NCBI GenBank assembly: GCA_903834645.1
Contig: CAILKA010000153.1
Coordinates: 1-15,759 of the forward strand
DNA length: 15,759 nucleotides
Reading direction: 5' to 3'
Source of the DNA: an uncultured beta proteobacterium
GTDB taxonomy: Bacteria > Pseudomonadota > Gammaproteobacteria > Burkholderiales > Burkholderiaceae_C
Below the pieces are notes generated by a model. That model made no database searches and was not told the DNA's origin. It saw only the letters and a program-made list of their open reading frames with translations. Below, one piece after another: positions 5,127 through 12,169 of the stretch; position 1 is the first letter of the stretch, and each line of letters opens with the position of its first letter. The position numbers and the translations under genes were made by a program.

Positions 5127-6968
5127 ATGTCACCTCTACGCCTGAACGCCCTGTCCCTGGCCGGCCTCATGGCTGTGGCCACCCACTCGCTGCACGCGCA
5201 GCCCGCCGCAGCCGGCTCGAGCACCGCGCCTGCAGCCACCGCCCGCCAGGTCATCACATCGGCCGATCAGCTGCCCCGGCGCGTCGTCAAGCTCGACAAG
5301 CTGCCGAGCCAGTACCTGGAAGCCCCGCGCGCGGAGGTGCAGGCGCTGGCCGATGCACTGGAGAAGAACCTGCGCGAAGACCTGGCGAGTTTCGACATCC
5401 AGGACGCCGCCACGCTGCGCGGCTACTACGGCGCCCTGCTGAGCCTGGTGCAGTTCCGCGGCGACTGGGCCGCCGTGCCCGCGCTCGTGGAGCGGCTCAA
5501 GGGCCTGCAGGACAAGCCCGGCCCGCGTGCCACCACCGGCACGATGGCGCTGATCCTGGCCGAGCAGCAGACCGGCCGGCGCGACGCGGCCTGGGTGCAG
5601 GAGGAAGTGCGCAAGCGCTACGGCGCCATGAACTGGACCGACGCGGGTGACGGCATCAAGTCCTTCAAGGGGCAGATGGAGCTGCTCAACCCGGCGCTCG
5701 TCAAAGGCAGCTTCGAGCAGCAGGTGGACGTGATGGCCCGCAACATGGCCATGACCGTGCCCGAGGGCCTGGTGGGCTCCATCGTCGGGGCGCGGCTGCA
5801 AAGCGAGCTCGTCGTGCCGCTCAAGGGCGCCATCGTGGCCGGCCTGCAGACGGTGGTGGACGCGCAGTCGCGCACCCAAGCCGCCAAGGCCGACGTCTGG
5901 ACGCCGCGCCAGTTCGCCATCGCCCCGACGGCGCGCGCCAGCGAGGTCGGTGTGGGCATCTGGGACTCGGGCGTGGACCTCAGCCTGTTCAAGGCCACCG
6001 CCGGCCGAGGCATCGCCTTCGACCGCGAGTCGCGCCCCTCGCAGGACCTGCTGCGCCCGCTGGGCGATGCGCAGGCACGCTGGCCGCAGCTCAAGAAGCT
6101 CGTCAAGGGTGCCATGGACCTGCAGGCCGCGCTCGACACCGATGACGCGCGGCTGCTCAAGCAGACGGTGGCCACGCTGGACCCGGCCCGCGTCAAGTCC
6201 TTCCAGGAAGAGCTGAGCCTGGCCAGCGTCTACACCCACGGCACGCACGTGGCAGGCATCGCGGTGGAGGGCAACCCCTACGCACGGGTCTACACGGCCA
6301 CGATGCTCTGGGAGCACCGCAGCGAGCCCGTCAAGCCCACCGAGGAACTCTCGCAGCGCACGGCCGCCGCCTACCGGCAGATCGTGCAGGCCTTCAAGGA
6401 CCAGAAGCTTCGCGTGGTGAACATGAGCTGGCGCTACGGCGCCTCCGCCTACGAGGGCATGCTCGCCTGGCACAACATGGGCGCCAGCCCCGAAGAGCGC
6501 AAGCAGATGGCCCGCAGGCTCTTCGCGATCGAGCGCGACGCGCTGCGCGAGGCCATCGCCTCGGCTCCCGACATCCTCTTCGTGGCCGGCTCGGGCAACG
6601 AGGACAACAACGCGGACTTTCAGGAGTACATCCCGGCGGGGCTCAACCTGCCCAACCTCCTCACCGTGGGCGCAGTGGACAAGGCCGGCGAGGAGACGAG
6701 CTTCTCCACCTTCGGCAAGACGGTGGTGGTGCACGCCAACGGCTTCGAGGTGGAGAGCCTGCTGCCCGGCGGCGATCGCGTGCGGTTCAGCGGCACCAGC
6801 ATGGCCAGCCCCCAGGTGGCCAACCTGGCTGCCAAGCTCTTCGCGCTCAGGCCCGAGCTCACGGTAGCGCAGGTGCGCCAGGCGATCGTCGACAGCGCCG
6901 AGCGCAAGGGTCGCGTGAACCTGGTCCACCCGCGCCTGGCGGCACAGCGGCTGGGCCTGCAGCCTTGA
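5127..6968 (+). CDS. Exported S8 (subtilisin-like) serine protease
   Basis: This is a 613-residue secreted or periplasmic peptidase. A signal peptide covers about residues 1-25 (ending LHAQP). A long helical N-terminal region (about 50-270), probably a prodomain, is followed by the catalytic domain. All subtilase landmarks are present: Asp280 in IWDSGVD, His371 in THGTHVAG, the oxyanion Asn491 in AGSGNEDNN, and Ser558 in FSGTSMASP. The Asp-to-His spacing of about 91 residues exceeds the roughly 30 of subtilisin and contains an extra helical insertion. The start at 5127 is chosen because it begins the signal peptide. An ATG at 5088 would put 13 extra residues before it. The gap to the previous gene is 136 bp, and the stop is five bases from the start of the next gene, so these two are probably one operon. 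Confidence 0.93.
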   Translation: MSPLRLNALSLAGLMAVATHSLHAQPAAAGSSTAPAATARQVITSADQLPRRVVKLDKLPSQYLEAPRAEVQALADALEKNLREDLASFDIQDAATLRGYYGALLSLVQFRGDWAAVPALVERLKGLQDKPGPRATTGTMALILAEQQTGRRDAAWVQEEVRKRYGAMNWTDAGDGIKSFKGQMELLNPALVKGSFEQQVDVMARNMAMTVPEGLVGSIVGARLQSELVVPLKGAIVAGLQTVVDAQSRTQAAKADVWTPRQFAIAPTARASEVGVGIWDSGVDLSLFKATAGRGIAFDRESRPSQDLLRPLGDAQARWPQLKKLVKGAMDLQAALDTDDARLLKQTVATLDPARVKSFQEELSLASVYTHGTHVAGIAVEGNPYARVYTATMLWEHRSEPVKPTEELSQRTAAAYRQIVQAFKDQKLRVVNMSWRYGASAYEGMLAWHNMGASPEERKQMARRLFAIERDALREAIASAPDILFVAGSGNEDNNADFQEYIPAGLNLPNLLTVGAVDKAGEETSFSTFGKTVVVHANGFEVESLLPGGDRVRFSGTSMASPQVANLAAKLFALRPELTVAQVRQAIVDSAERKGRVNLVHPRLAAQRLGLQP

Positions 6969-6973
6969 GCCCG

Positions 6974-7921
6974 ATGAACCTGTGGACCTACCGCCGGCCC
7001 TTCACCGTTCACGGTGAGGCCCTTGTCGTCCTGATCGAGACCGGCCTCACCCGCCTGCGCAGCCGCCTCCTGCGCGGGCAGCAGGAGCTGGCTCGGGACG
7101 AGACCACGATCAGCCCGGGCGCAGCCGACTACCGCAACCACGTGCTGCGCCACACCTTGGCCGACGGCTCACGGCTCGAGGTGGAAACGGGCTACGTCAG
7201 CTGGTGGTCGGCGGGCATCGCCGTGCGCGTGGAGGGCCGTACCGTGCACGAGAGCCACCCGGGACGCACACTCGCCTGGCCGCTGCTCAAGGGCCAGGGG
7301 CCGATGACACCCGAGCGCGTGCAGCAGATGCAGGCCCAGCAGCAGCGTGACCGCGAGCAGTGGCAGCGCAGCAAGCCATCCTTGTACGTCGACATCGCAC
7401 TCGCCCTGCTCTTCTTCGTCGTCAGCAAGGCCACAGGCAACCTCACCACCGCCGCGCTCGTGGGCGCAGCGGCGGGCCTGTCGGTGGTGGTGGCACAGCG
7501 CTTCGTGAAGGTCGACCTGCTCGGGGGGCTGGCGGCTTTCGGCGTCTTCACGCTGCTGCTGTCGGCAGGCTTCTCGCTGCTGTTCCAGGAGGAGAAACTG
7601 GTGCAGCTCAAGGGGACCATCCTCGGCCTGCTGATCGCCAGCCTGATCCTGGGCGATGCGCTGCTGAACCGGGGCCGCTACTTCGGGGTGCGCATGGCAC
7701 GCTACGCGGTGGGCTGGTCGCTCGATCCGCGCCGCCTCGCGATGGGCGTGGCCGGGCTCGGCCTGACGATGGCGCTGCTGAACCTGCTGGCCACGCAGTG
7801 GCTGAGCAAGGACGCGTGGCTCTTCTACACCACCTTCGTCGACGCGCCGCTGGGCATGGGGCTCGCGCTGCTGGCGCTGCGGTGGGCCAGGCAGCGCGAC
7901 CACGAGGGGGCCACCGCCTGA
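6974..7921 (+). CDS. Soluble domain fused to a YciB/septation-protein-A-like membrane domain
   Basis: This is a 315-residue protein in two parts. Residues 1-110 look soluble and beta-rich (LRHTLADGSRLEVETGYVSW, then GIAVRVEGRTVHES). A Gln/Arg-rich helix (114-133) leads into a membrane domain of five to six helices. That part resembles YciB (IspZ, septation protein A): a KxxGNLTTAALVG helix, KVD at 179-181, FQEEKLVQLKGTILGLLIASLILGD-like segment (204-228), and a final LN...AWLFYTTFVDAPLG segment. YciB is normally about 180 residues with no soluble domain. A TTG at 6965 overlapping the protease stop is a possible alternative start; I prefer the ATG at 6974. Neither has a good ribosome site, suggesting coupling to the S8 protease gene. 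Confidence 0.78.
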   Translation: MNLWTYRRPFTVHGEALVVLIETGLTRLRSRLLRGQQELARDETTISPGAADYRNHVLRHTLADGSRLEVETGYVSWWSAGIAVRVEGRTVHESHPGRTLAWPLLKGQGPMTPERVQQMQAQQQRDREQWQRSKPSLYVDIALALLFFVVSKATGNLTTAALVGAAAGLSVVVAQRFVKVDLLGGLAAFGVFTLLLSAGFSLLFQEEKLVQLKGTILGLLIASLILGDALLNRGRYFGVRMARYAVGWSLDPRRLAMGVAGLGLTMALLNLLATQWLSKDAWLFYTTFVDAPLGMGLALLALRWARQRDHEGATA

Positions 7922-7947
7922 CCGATGCGTCCGGGCCGGCGCGGCAG

Positions 7948-7956
7948 TGCGATACT
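7948..7956 (+). promoter_or_regulatory. Possible extended -10 promoter for tRNA-Leu
   Basis: TG-C-GATACT is an extended -10 form placed about 30 bases before the tRNA. No clear -35 is visible, as is common with extended -10 promoters. The downstream binding-protein gene may be read from here too, since there is little room for its own promoter. Confidence 0.35.
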
Positions 7957-7985
7957 TCCGCCCCGGGCGCACCCTCGCCCCAATT

Positions 7986-8070
7986 GCCCGCGTGACGAAA
8001 TCGGTAGACGTAGCGGACTCAAAATCCGCCGCCGCAAGGCGTGCCAGTTCGAGTCTGGCCGCGGGCACCA
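7986..8070 (+). tRNA. tRNA-Leu(CAA)
   Basis: This is an 85-base class II tRNA with encoded CCA. The acceptor stem is GCCCGCG (7986-7992) with CGCGGGC (8060-8066), discriminator A8067, and CCA at 8068-8070. The anticodon stem is GCGGA/TCCGC (8013-8017 and 8025-8029), with loop CTCAAAA and anticodon CAA (8020-8022), which reads UUG. A long variable arm (about 8030-8042) and the T arm GCCAG-TTCGAGT-CTGGC complete the fold. The leucine identity agrees with the long variable arm. Confidence 0.97.
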
Positions 8071-8096
8071 ACCCTGACGCACGCCGGAGCCCAAAG

Positions 8097-9128
8097 ATGA
8101 GCCGCCCCCGCAACGCCTGGATGCTCGCGCTGGCCTCGCTGGGCCTGCTGGCCTTCGCCCCCGCCCATGCCCAGGGCACGGTCTCCGCCCTGTGCAGCAC
8201 CGACCAGGCCTGGTGTGAGCTCGCGGCCCTGGAGTTCCAGAAGGCCACCGGCATCCGCGTGCTGCAGACGCGCAAGCCCACGGGCGAGGCGCTCGCGCAA
8301 CTGCGCGCCGAGGCCGCCAACCCCAAGACCGACATCTGGTGGGGCGGCACCGGAGACCCCTTCCTGCAGGCCGCCGAGGCCGGGCTGCTGCAGCCCTACC
8401 GGCCCGACTACATCAACGACCTGCACGCCTGGGCGGTGCGCCAGTACGCGATGTCGCAGAACATGGTCGGGGGGTTCTACACGAGCGCCATCGGCTTTGG
8501 CTGGAACACCGAGCTCCTCAAGAAGAAGAAGCTGCCCGAGCCCAAGTGCTGGTCCGACATGGTCAAGCCCGTCTACAAGGGCGAGATCGAGATCTCCCAC
8601 CCGGCCTCCAGCGGCACGGCCTACACGATCCTGGCCGGCCTGGTGCAGCTGATGGGCGAGGACAAGGCCTTCGACTACATGAAGGCCCTGCACCGCAACG
8701 TCACCACCTACACGCGCAGCGGCACCGCGCAGGCGCCCAACGTGGGCAAGGGCGAAGTGGCCATCGGCATCAGCTTCATCTTTGGCTTCGACGCCTGGCG
8801 CCACAACAAGTACCCAGTGGCCACCGCCGCGCCCTGCGAGGGCACGAGCTACGAGATCGGGGGCATCGCCCTCGTCAAGGGCAGCCGCAACGCGGAAGCC
8901 GCGCGGCGCTACTACGACTGGCTGATGAGCCCCGTGGGCCAGGGCATCGGCGCCCGGGCCAACAGCCTGCAATCGCCGGCCAACCGCACCTTCAAGCCCG
9001 ACCCGCGCATCCCGAGCATGGACAACGTGCGGCTGATCCGCTACGACTTCGAGAAGTACGGCTCGTCGGCCGAGCGACGCCGCCTGCTCGAGCGCTGGCG
9101 CAGCGAGGTCGAGTCGCTGCCGCGCTGA
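8097..9128 (+). CDS. Periplasmic substrate-binding protein of an ABC transporter (COG1840 type)
   Basis: This is a 343-residue exported solute-binding protein. The signal peptide spans residues 1-25 (APAHA-Q). The mature part follows the iron(III)/AfuA-like family: FQKATGIRV (47-55), DIWWGGTGDPFLQAAEAGLL (79-98), GFGWNTELL (133-141), SHPASSGTAYT (167-177) and AIGISFIFGFDA (222-233). The tandem tyrosines that hold ferric iron in FbpA-type proteins are not evident, while Ser/Thr/Arg-rich loops (SSGTA, RSGTA) suit a phosphorylated or anionic ligand. The substrate is therefore open; AfuA itself is reported to bind sugar phosphates. The ribosome site GGAG (8086-8089) sits seven bases before the ATG. 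No permease or ATPase gene follows, as the next gene is on the other strand, so it works with a transporter elsewhere. Confidence 0.88.
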   Translation: MSRPRNAWMLALASLGLLAFAPAHAQGTVSALCSTDQAWCELAALEFQKATGIRVLQTRKPTGEALAQLRAEAANPKTDIWWGGTGDPFLQAAEAGLLQPYRPDYINDLHAWAVRQYAMSQNMVGGFYTSAIGFGWNTELLKKKKLPEPKCWSDMVKPVYKGEIEISHPASSGTAYTILAGLVQLMGEDKAFDYMKALHRNVTTYTRSGTAQAPNVGKGEVAIGISFIFGFDAWRHNKYPVATAAPCEGTSYEIGGIALVKGSRNAEAARRYYDWLMSPVGQGIGARANSLQSPANRTFKPDPRIPSMDNVRLIRYDFEKYGSSAERRRLLERWRSEVESLPR

Positions 9129-9137
9129 GCGGCCTGC

Positions 9138-11384
9138 TCACTGCCACCAGACCAGGCCGGCAAAGGCCAAGAGCAGGACGAAGGCCACCACCAGCCAGCG
9201 CTGCCACGCCACGCCTTCCTCGGCAAAGGGGTCGCTGCCTGACAGGAGCGCGCTGGCGGGGCGCTGCGGCAGTTGCGTCAGCGACGCGCCAAAGGGCAGG
9301 TTGATGCGGGCGCGGATGTTCACCGCCCAGCCGTTGGCATCCAGCAGGGGGCCAAGGTTGCGCCGGCGCAGCTTGAGCCAGGCCAGGAGCATCGAGGGCC
9401 CGGAAATCAGCGCCACGATGCCCGCGACCACCAGCGGCATCTTCCACAGCGGCAGCGAGAGGAAGCCCGTCACGATGGCGGCCATCGCCGTGCCGAGGGC
9501 CCCGATCGCCAGGCCGATGGCGGCAAAGATGCCGGCGAACTTGGCGATGTCGAAGGGCGGCGCAGCAGGAGGCGCCGTGGCTGGCGCCGCTGCAGCGGCC
9601 GTGCCAGCGGCCTTGGAAGCCGGCGCGGCTGCCTTGGCCGCTGGTTTGGCAGCCTTCGAAGCCGAGGCTGGTGGCGCCGTCAAGGTCTGACTGGCGTCGG
9701 CGATGCCGGCGCCTGCGCGCGCGTCCACGGCCTTGTCCTGGGTGGCGGCGAACTTCTGCACCTGGTCGCCGATCATCTTCGACACGCGCCTGTAGGGCGC
9801 CCAGAAGGCCTCGCGCACGCTGATCGGGTTGCTGACGATGCGCACCACGCTCGCCTGCCAGGGCTGACCCGCGCGGTCGTAGAACACACCGTTGCGGCCC
9901 GGCACCATCATGTCGTCGGCGGTGCCGGCCGTCATGGCTGCGACGATCGTGATGGGCGTCTCGCCCGGGCGCGTGCACTGGCAGTACACGAGGTAGGTGC
10001 CCGACAACGGCGCCATCGCGGCGTGGCGGGCCATGTCCGTGACACGCAGCACGAGGTCGCAGCTGCGCTGGTCGAGGTAGAGGGTGCCGGCCTGGAAGAC
10101 GGCCCAGCACGACGGGTCGTAGAAATCGGCCAGGTTCACGAAGTTGCGCAGCAGCGTGGCGAAGTCGCGGCGCAGGCGCAGCAGCTTCTCCAGCGCCTCG
10201 AGTTCCTCGGCTGCGGTGTCGGCGTCCTCGTCGCGCGCGATCAGCTCCTCCAGGCGCGTCTGCGCCTGCGAGTCGAGCAGCGCGCGCAGCGTTGCGGCCG
10301 GCACGCTCGCCACAGGCGTCAGGGGCCGGTCGGCCTGCCACTGGCGCCAGGCCTGCAGCCGCGCGGCCACGTCGGCCCAGCTGGCGGCGTCCAGCGTGTC
10401 ACGCGTGCCCAGCAGCGGCGCCACCACCTGCTCGCGCAACGCAGCGATGCGCACCTGCCAGGCCGGGTTGAGGCCCTCGCGCAGCGGCAGCGCCGCCCCT
10501 GCAGCCACGCGCGCCAGCGGAAGAGCCGCCACGCCCTCGTGGTCGGCCGACAGGGCCTCGCCCGACAGCCCGGCGTAGACGGCATCGGCCGGGTTCAGTG
10601 CATCGGCCGCACGGGCGTCGTAGGCCGCCAGGCGGCAACGCGTGTACCAGTCGTCGACCTTGGCCTGCACGGCGTCGAAGGCCGCCACCGCCTCGCCAGT
10701 GGCCTCGCCCAGCGCGAGGATGGCCCCTGCCCCGTCCTGGGTTCGGTCGTGCCAGGCACACACCGCGCGGGCGTCGGCCATGAAGGTGTCGAGCATCGCC
10801 CGGTCGATCCCCGGCGCGCCGCTGCGGTCGGCGCGCGGGCCGAGGGTGCTGCCGATCAGCGTGATCGCCTCCGCCAGCCAGGCGTCGGGGGCCAGCTCGG
10901 CCGGCACGATCCCGTCTCCGTTGAGATGGCCTGGCTCGAACAGCTTCGACGAATCGGCCAGGTCGGCCACGTCTATCGAGACGGCATCGGGCTTGCCCAG
11001 GTAGGCCAGGGCCTGCTTCGCCGTGGCGGCCAGTTGCGCGCCCGTGGGCTGCAAGGCGTCGAAGTCCGCCAGCGCGACCGAGTCGCCGGGCTCGAAGATC
11101 AGCCCGGGATCGCGCAGCGCGGCGCAGACGAAGCGCGCGGCCTCGCGGATCTCGGTGGCTCCGACATGCCCCTCGCGGTTGGTGTCCAGCAGCTCGAGCG
11201 TGCGGCTGTCGAACTCCAGCCCCGAGCTTGGGCAGGCGAGCACCGCCCACAGCTTCTGGTCGAGCGTGTCGAGCTGGCGCAGATCCTGCGCGCGGTCGAT
11301 GCGGACCTGGTCGAAGCCGCCGGTGCGGAAAAAGCGCCAGTCGTGGCGGGTGGCGGGCGGGGTTTGGCGTGAGGAGGCGTCCAT
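9138..11384 (-). CDS. Large EF-hand and membrane-anchored protein of unknown function
   Basis: This is a 748-residue protein. Near the N-terminus, WRFFRTGGFDQVRI then LDQKLWAVLACPSSGLEFDSRTLELLD leads into a canonical EF-hand loop. Its ligands are D67, N69, E71, G72 and E78 (from DTNREGHV), so calcium binding is likely. A second, degenerate loop occurs at HLNGDGIVPAE (153-163). A long helical middle region follows, with WAVFQAGTLYLDQRSCDLVLRVTD (about 427-450) resembling a conserved core. Next are an Ala/Lys/Pro linker (571-612) and hydrophobic helices near 613-645, 649-671 and 729-747. There is no signal peptide, so most of it is probably cytoplasmic. I recall similar proteins annotated only as EF-hand domain-containing. 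An earlier ATG at 11423 would add 13 residues; neither start has a clear ribosome site. Its stop is nine bases from that of the convergent binding-protein gene. Confidence 0.82.
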   Translation of the reverse strand: MDASSRQTPPATRHDWRFFRTGGFDQVRIDRAQDLRQLDTLDQKLWAVLACPSSGLEFDSRTLELLDTNREGHVGATEIREAARFVCAALRDPGLIFEPGDSVALADFDALQPTGAQLAATAKQALAYLGKPDAVSIDVADLADSSKLFEPGHLNGDGIVPAELAPDAWLAEAITLIGSTLGPRADRSGAPGIDRAMLDTFMADARAVCAWHDRTQDGAGAILALGEATGEAVAAFDAVQAKVDDWYTRCRLAAYDARAADALNPADAVYAGLSGEALSADHEGVAALPLARVAAGAALPLREGLNPAWQVRIAALREQVVAPLLGTRDTLDAASWADVAARLQAWRQWQADRPLTPVASVPAATLRALLDSQAQTRLEELIARDEDADTAAEELEALEKLLRLRRDFATLLRNFVNLADFYDPSCWAVFQAGTLYLDQRSCDLVLRVTDMARHAAMAPLSGTYLVYCQCTRPGETPITIVAAMTAGTADDMMVPGRNGVFYDRAGQPWQASVVRIVSNPISVREAFWAPYRRVSKMIGDQVQKFAATQDKAVDARAGAGIADASQTLTAPPASASKAAKPAAKAAAPASKAAGTAAAAAPATAPPAAPPFDIAKFAGIFAAIGLAIGALGTAMAAIVTGFLSLPLWKMPLVVAGIVALISGPSMLLAWLKLRRRNLGPLLDANGWAVNIRARINLPFGASLTQLPQRPASALLSGSDPFAEEGVAWQRWLVVAFVLLLAFAGLVWWQ

Positions 11385-11452
11385 GGCGCGGGGATGATAG
11401 GACGGCTGCGGCGCAACCTTCATGCTACAAACCCGGTTGCCGAGGACGCCCC

Positions 11453-12040
11453 ATGCCCCCGATGCCCCCGATCACCCGCGCGCTGCTGCTCACCTGCGTG
11501 GCGGCTTTCTGCCTGAACCTGTTCCTGCACCTGGAGGCCTGGCTCGCGCTGTGGCCGCTCACCAGCGGCCGCTTCATGCCCTGGCAGCTGCTGAGCTATG
11601 CGCTGCTGCACGGAGACATGCTGCACCTGTTCTTCAACATGCTCGGCCTGTGGATGTTCGGCAGCGAGATCGAGCGCCTGTGGGGCGGGCGGCGCTACAT
11701 GCACTTCCTGCTGGCGTGCATCCTGGCTGCCGCGCTCGTGCAGCTGGCCGTGACGATGCTCACGGGATCCAAGGTGCCCACCGTGGGCGCATCGGGCGCG
11801 CTCTTCGGGCTCTTGCTGGCCTTCGGCATGCTGTTCCCGAACCGCACCATCATGCCGCTGTTCCCGCCGATCCCCATGAAGGCGCGCACCTTCGTGTTCG
11901 TCTTCGGGGGGCTCGAGCTGATGCTCGGGTTCCTCGGCGGCACCGGCATTGCCCACTTTGCCCACCTGGGAGGCATGCTCGGGGCCTGGCTGCTGATCTC
12001 CTACTGGCGCGGCCGAGGGCCCTTCGGGCGCCGGCGATGA
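11453..12040 (+). CDS. Rhomboid family intramembrane serine protease
   Basis: This is a 195-residue inner-membrane protein of six predicted helices, near 8-27, 43-58, 60-75, 82-103, 112-127 and 147-185 (the last split by a loop). The catalytic Ser114 is in GASGALFG and the catalytic His171 in AHFAHLGGMLGA. The supporting His58 and Asn62 of HLFFNMLGLWMFG are kept. So the full rhomboid active site is present and it should cleave transmembrane segments of unknown substrates. The length is that of a minimal bacterial rhomboid without extra domains. The ribosome site GAGGA (11442-11446) lies six bases before the ATG. It is transcribed divergently from the EF-hand gene, with 68 bases between the two starts. 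Confidence 0.93.
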   Translation: MPPMPPITRALLLTCVAAFCLNLFLHLEAWLALWPLTSGRFMPWQLLSYALLHGDMLHLFFNMLGLWMFGSEIERLWGGRRYMHFLLACILAAALVQLAVTMLTGSKVPTVGASGALFGLLLAFGMLFPNRTIMPLFPPIPMKARTFVFVFGGLELMLGFLGGTGIAHFAHLGGMLGAWLLISYWRGRGPFGRRR

Positions 12041-12108
12041 CAGGTCTACCCCCCATCTGGCCCGGGTGCTGCCGGGCGAAGTCGGAGTCCGGGTTCGCGG
12101 GATGGACT

Positions 12109-12135
12109 TGCAGCCGGTTCCGGTGAGAGGCTGCA
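12109..12135. repeat. Inverted repeat upstream of the HtrA-like gene
   Basis: TGCAGCC (12109-12115) and GGCTGCA (12129-12135) are perfect inverted copies around 13 bases, 34 bases before the HtrA-like ATG. With no T-run after it, an intrinsic terminator for the rhomboid gene is unlikely. It could be an operator or an RNA hairpin. Confidence 0.35.
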
Positions 12136-12169
12136 GCTACTGGCACGCTGCGTGCTTGAGGGTCGCACG

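Noticed and set aside
4262..5257. 331-codon minus-strand frame across the XRE/membrane protein genes
   Set aside because: No domain, His/Gly/Arg-rich, and it opposes two genes with clear features and ATGA coupling.
5136..6929. Long open frame of 597 codons on the minus strand opposite the S8 protease gene
   Set aside because: Antisense shadow in GC-rich coding DNA. It is His/Gly/Ala/Leu-rich without domains, while the plus strand has an intact catalytic triad.
7922..8096. tRNA as an integration (att) site of a mobile element
   Set aside because: No integrase, no partial tRNA duplicate and no element genes are visible in the window.
9560..9680. Repetitive GCC/GGC-rich stretch as a DNA repeat
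   Set aside because: It encodes the Ala/Lys/Pro linker of the EF-hand protein; low-complexity protein explains it.
9273..11372. Plus-strand open frame of 699 codons opposite the EF-hand gene
   Set aside because: Arg/Gly/His-rich composition typical of a mirror frame; no recognisable domain, and the minus strand has clear helices and an EF-hand.
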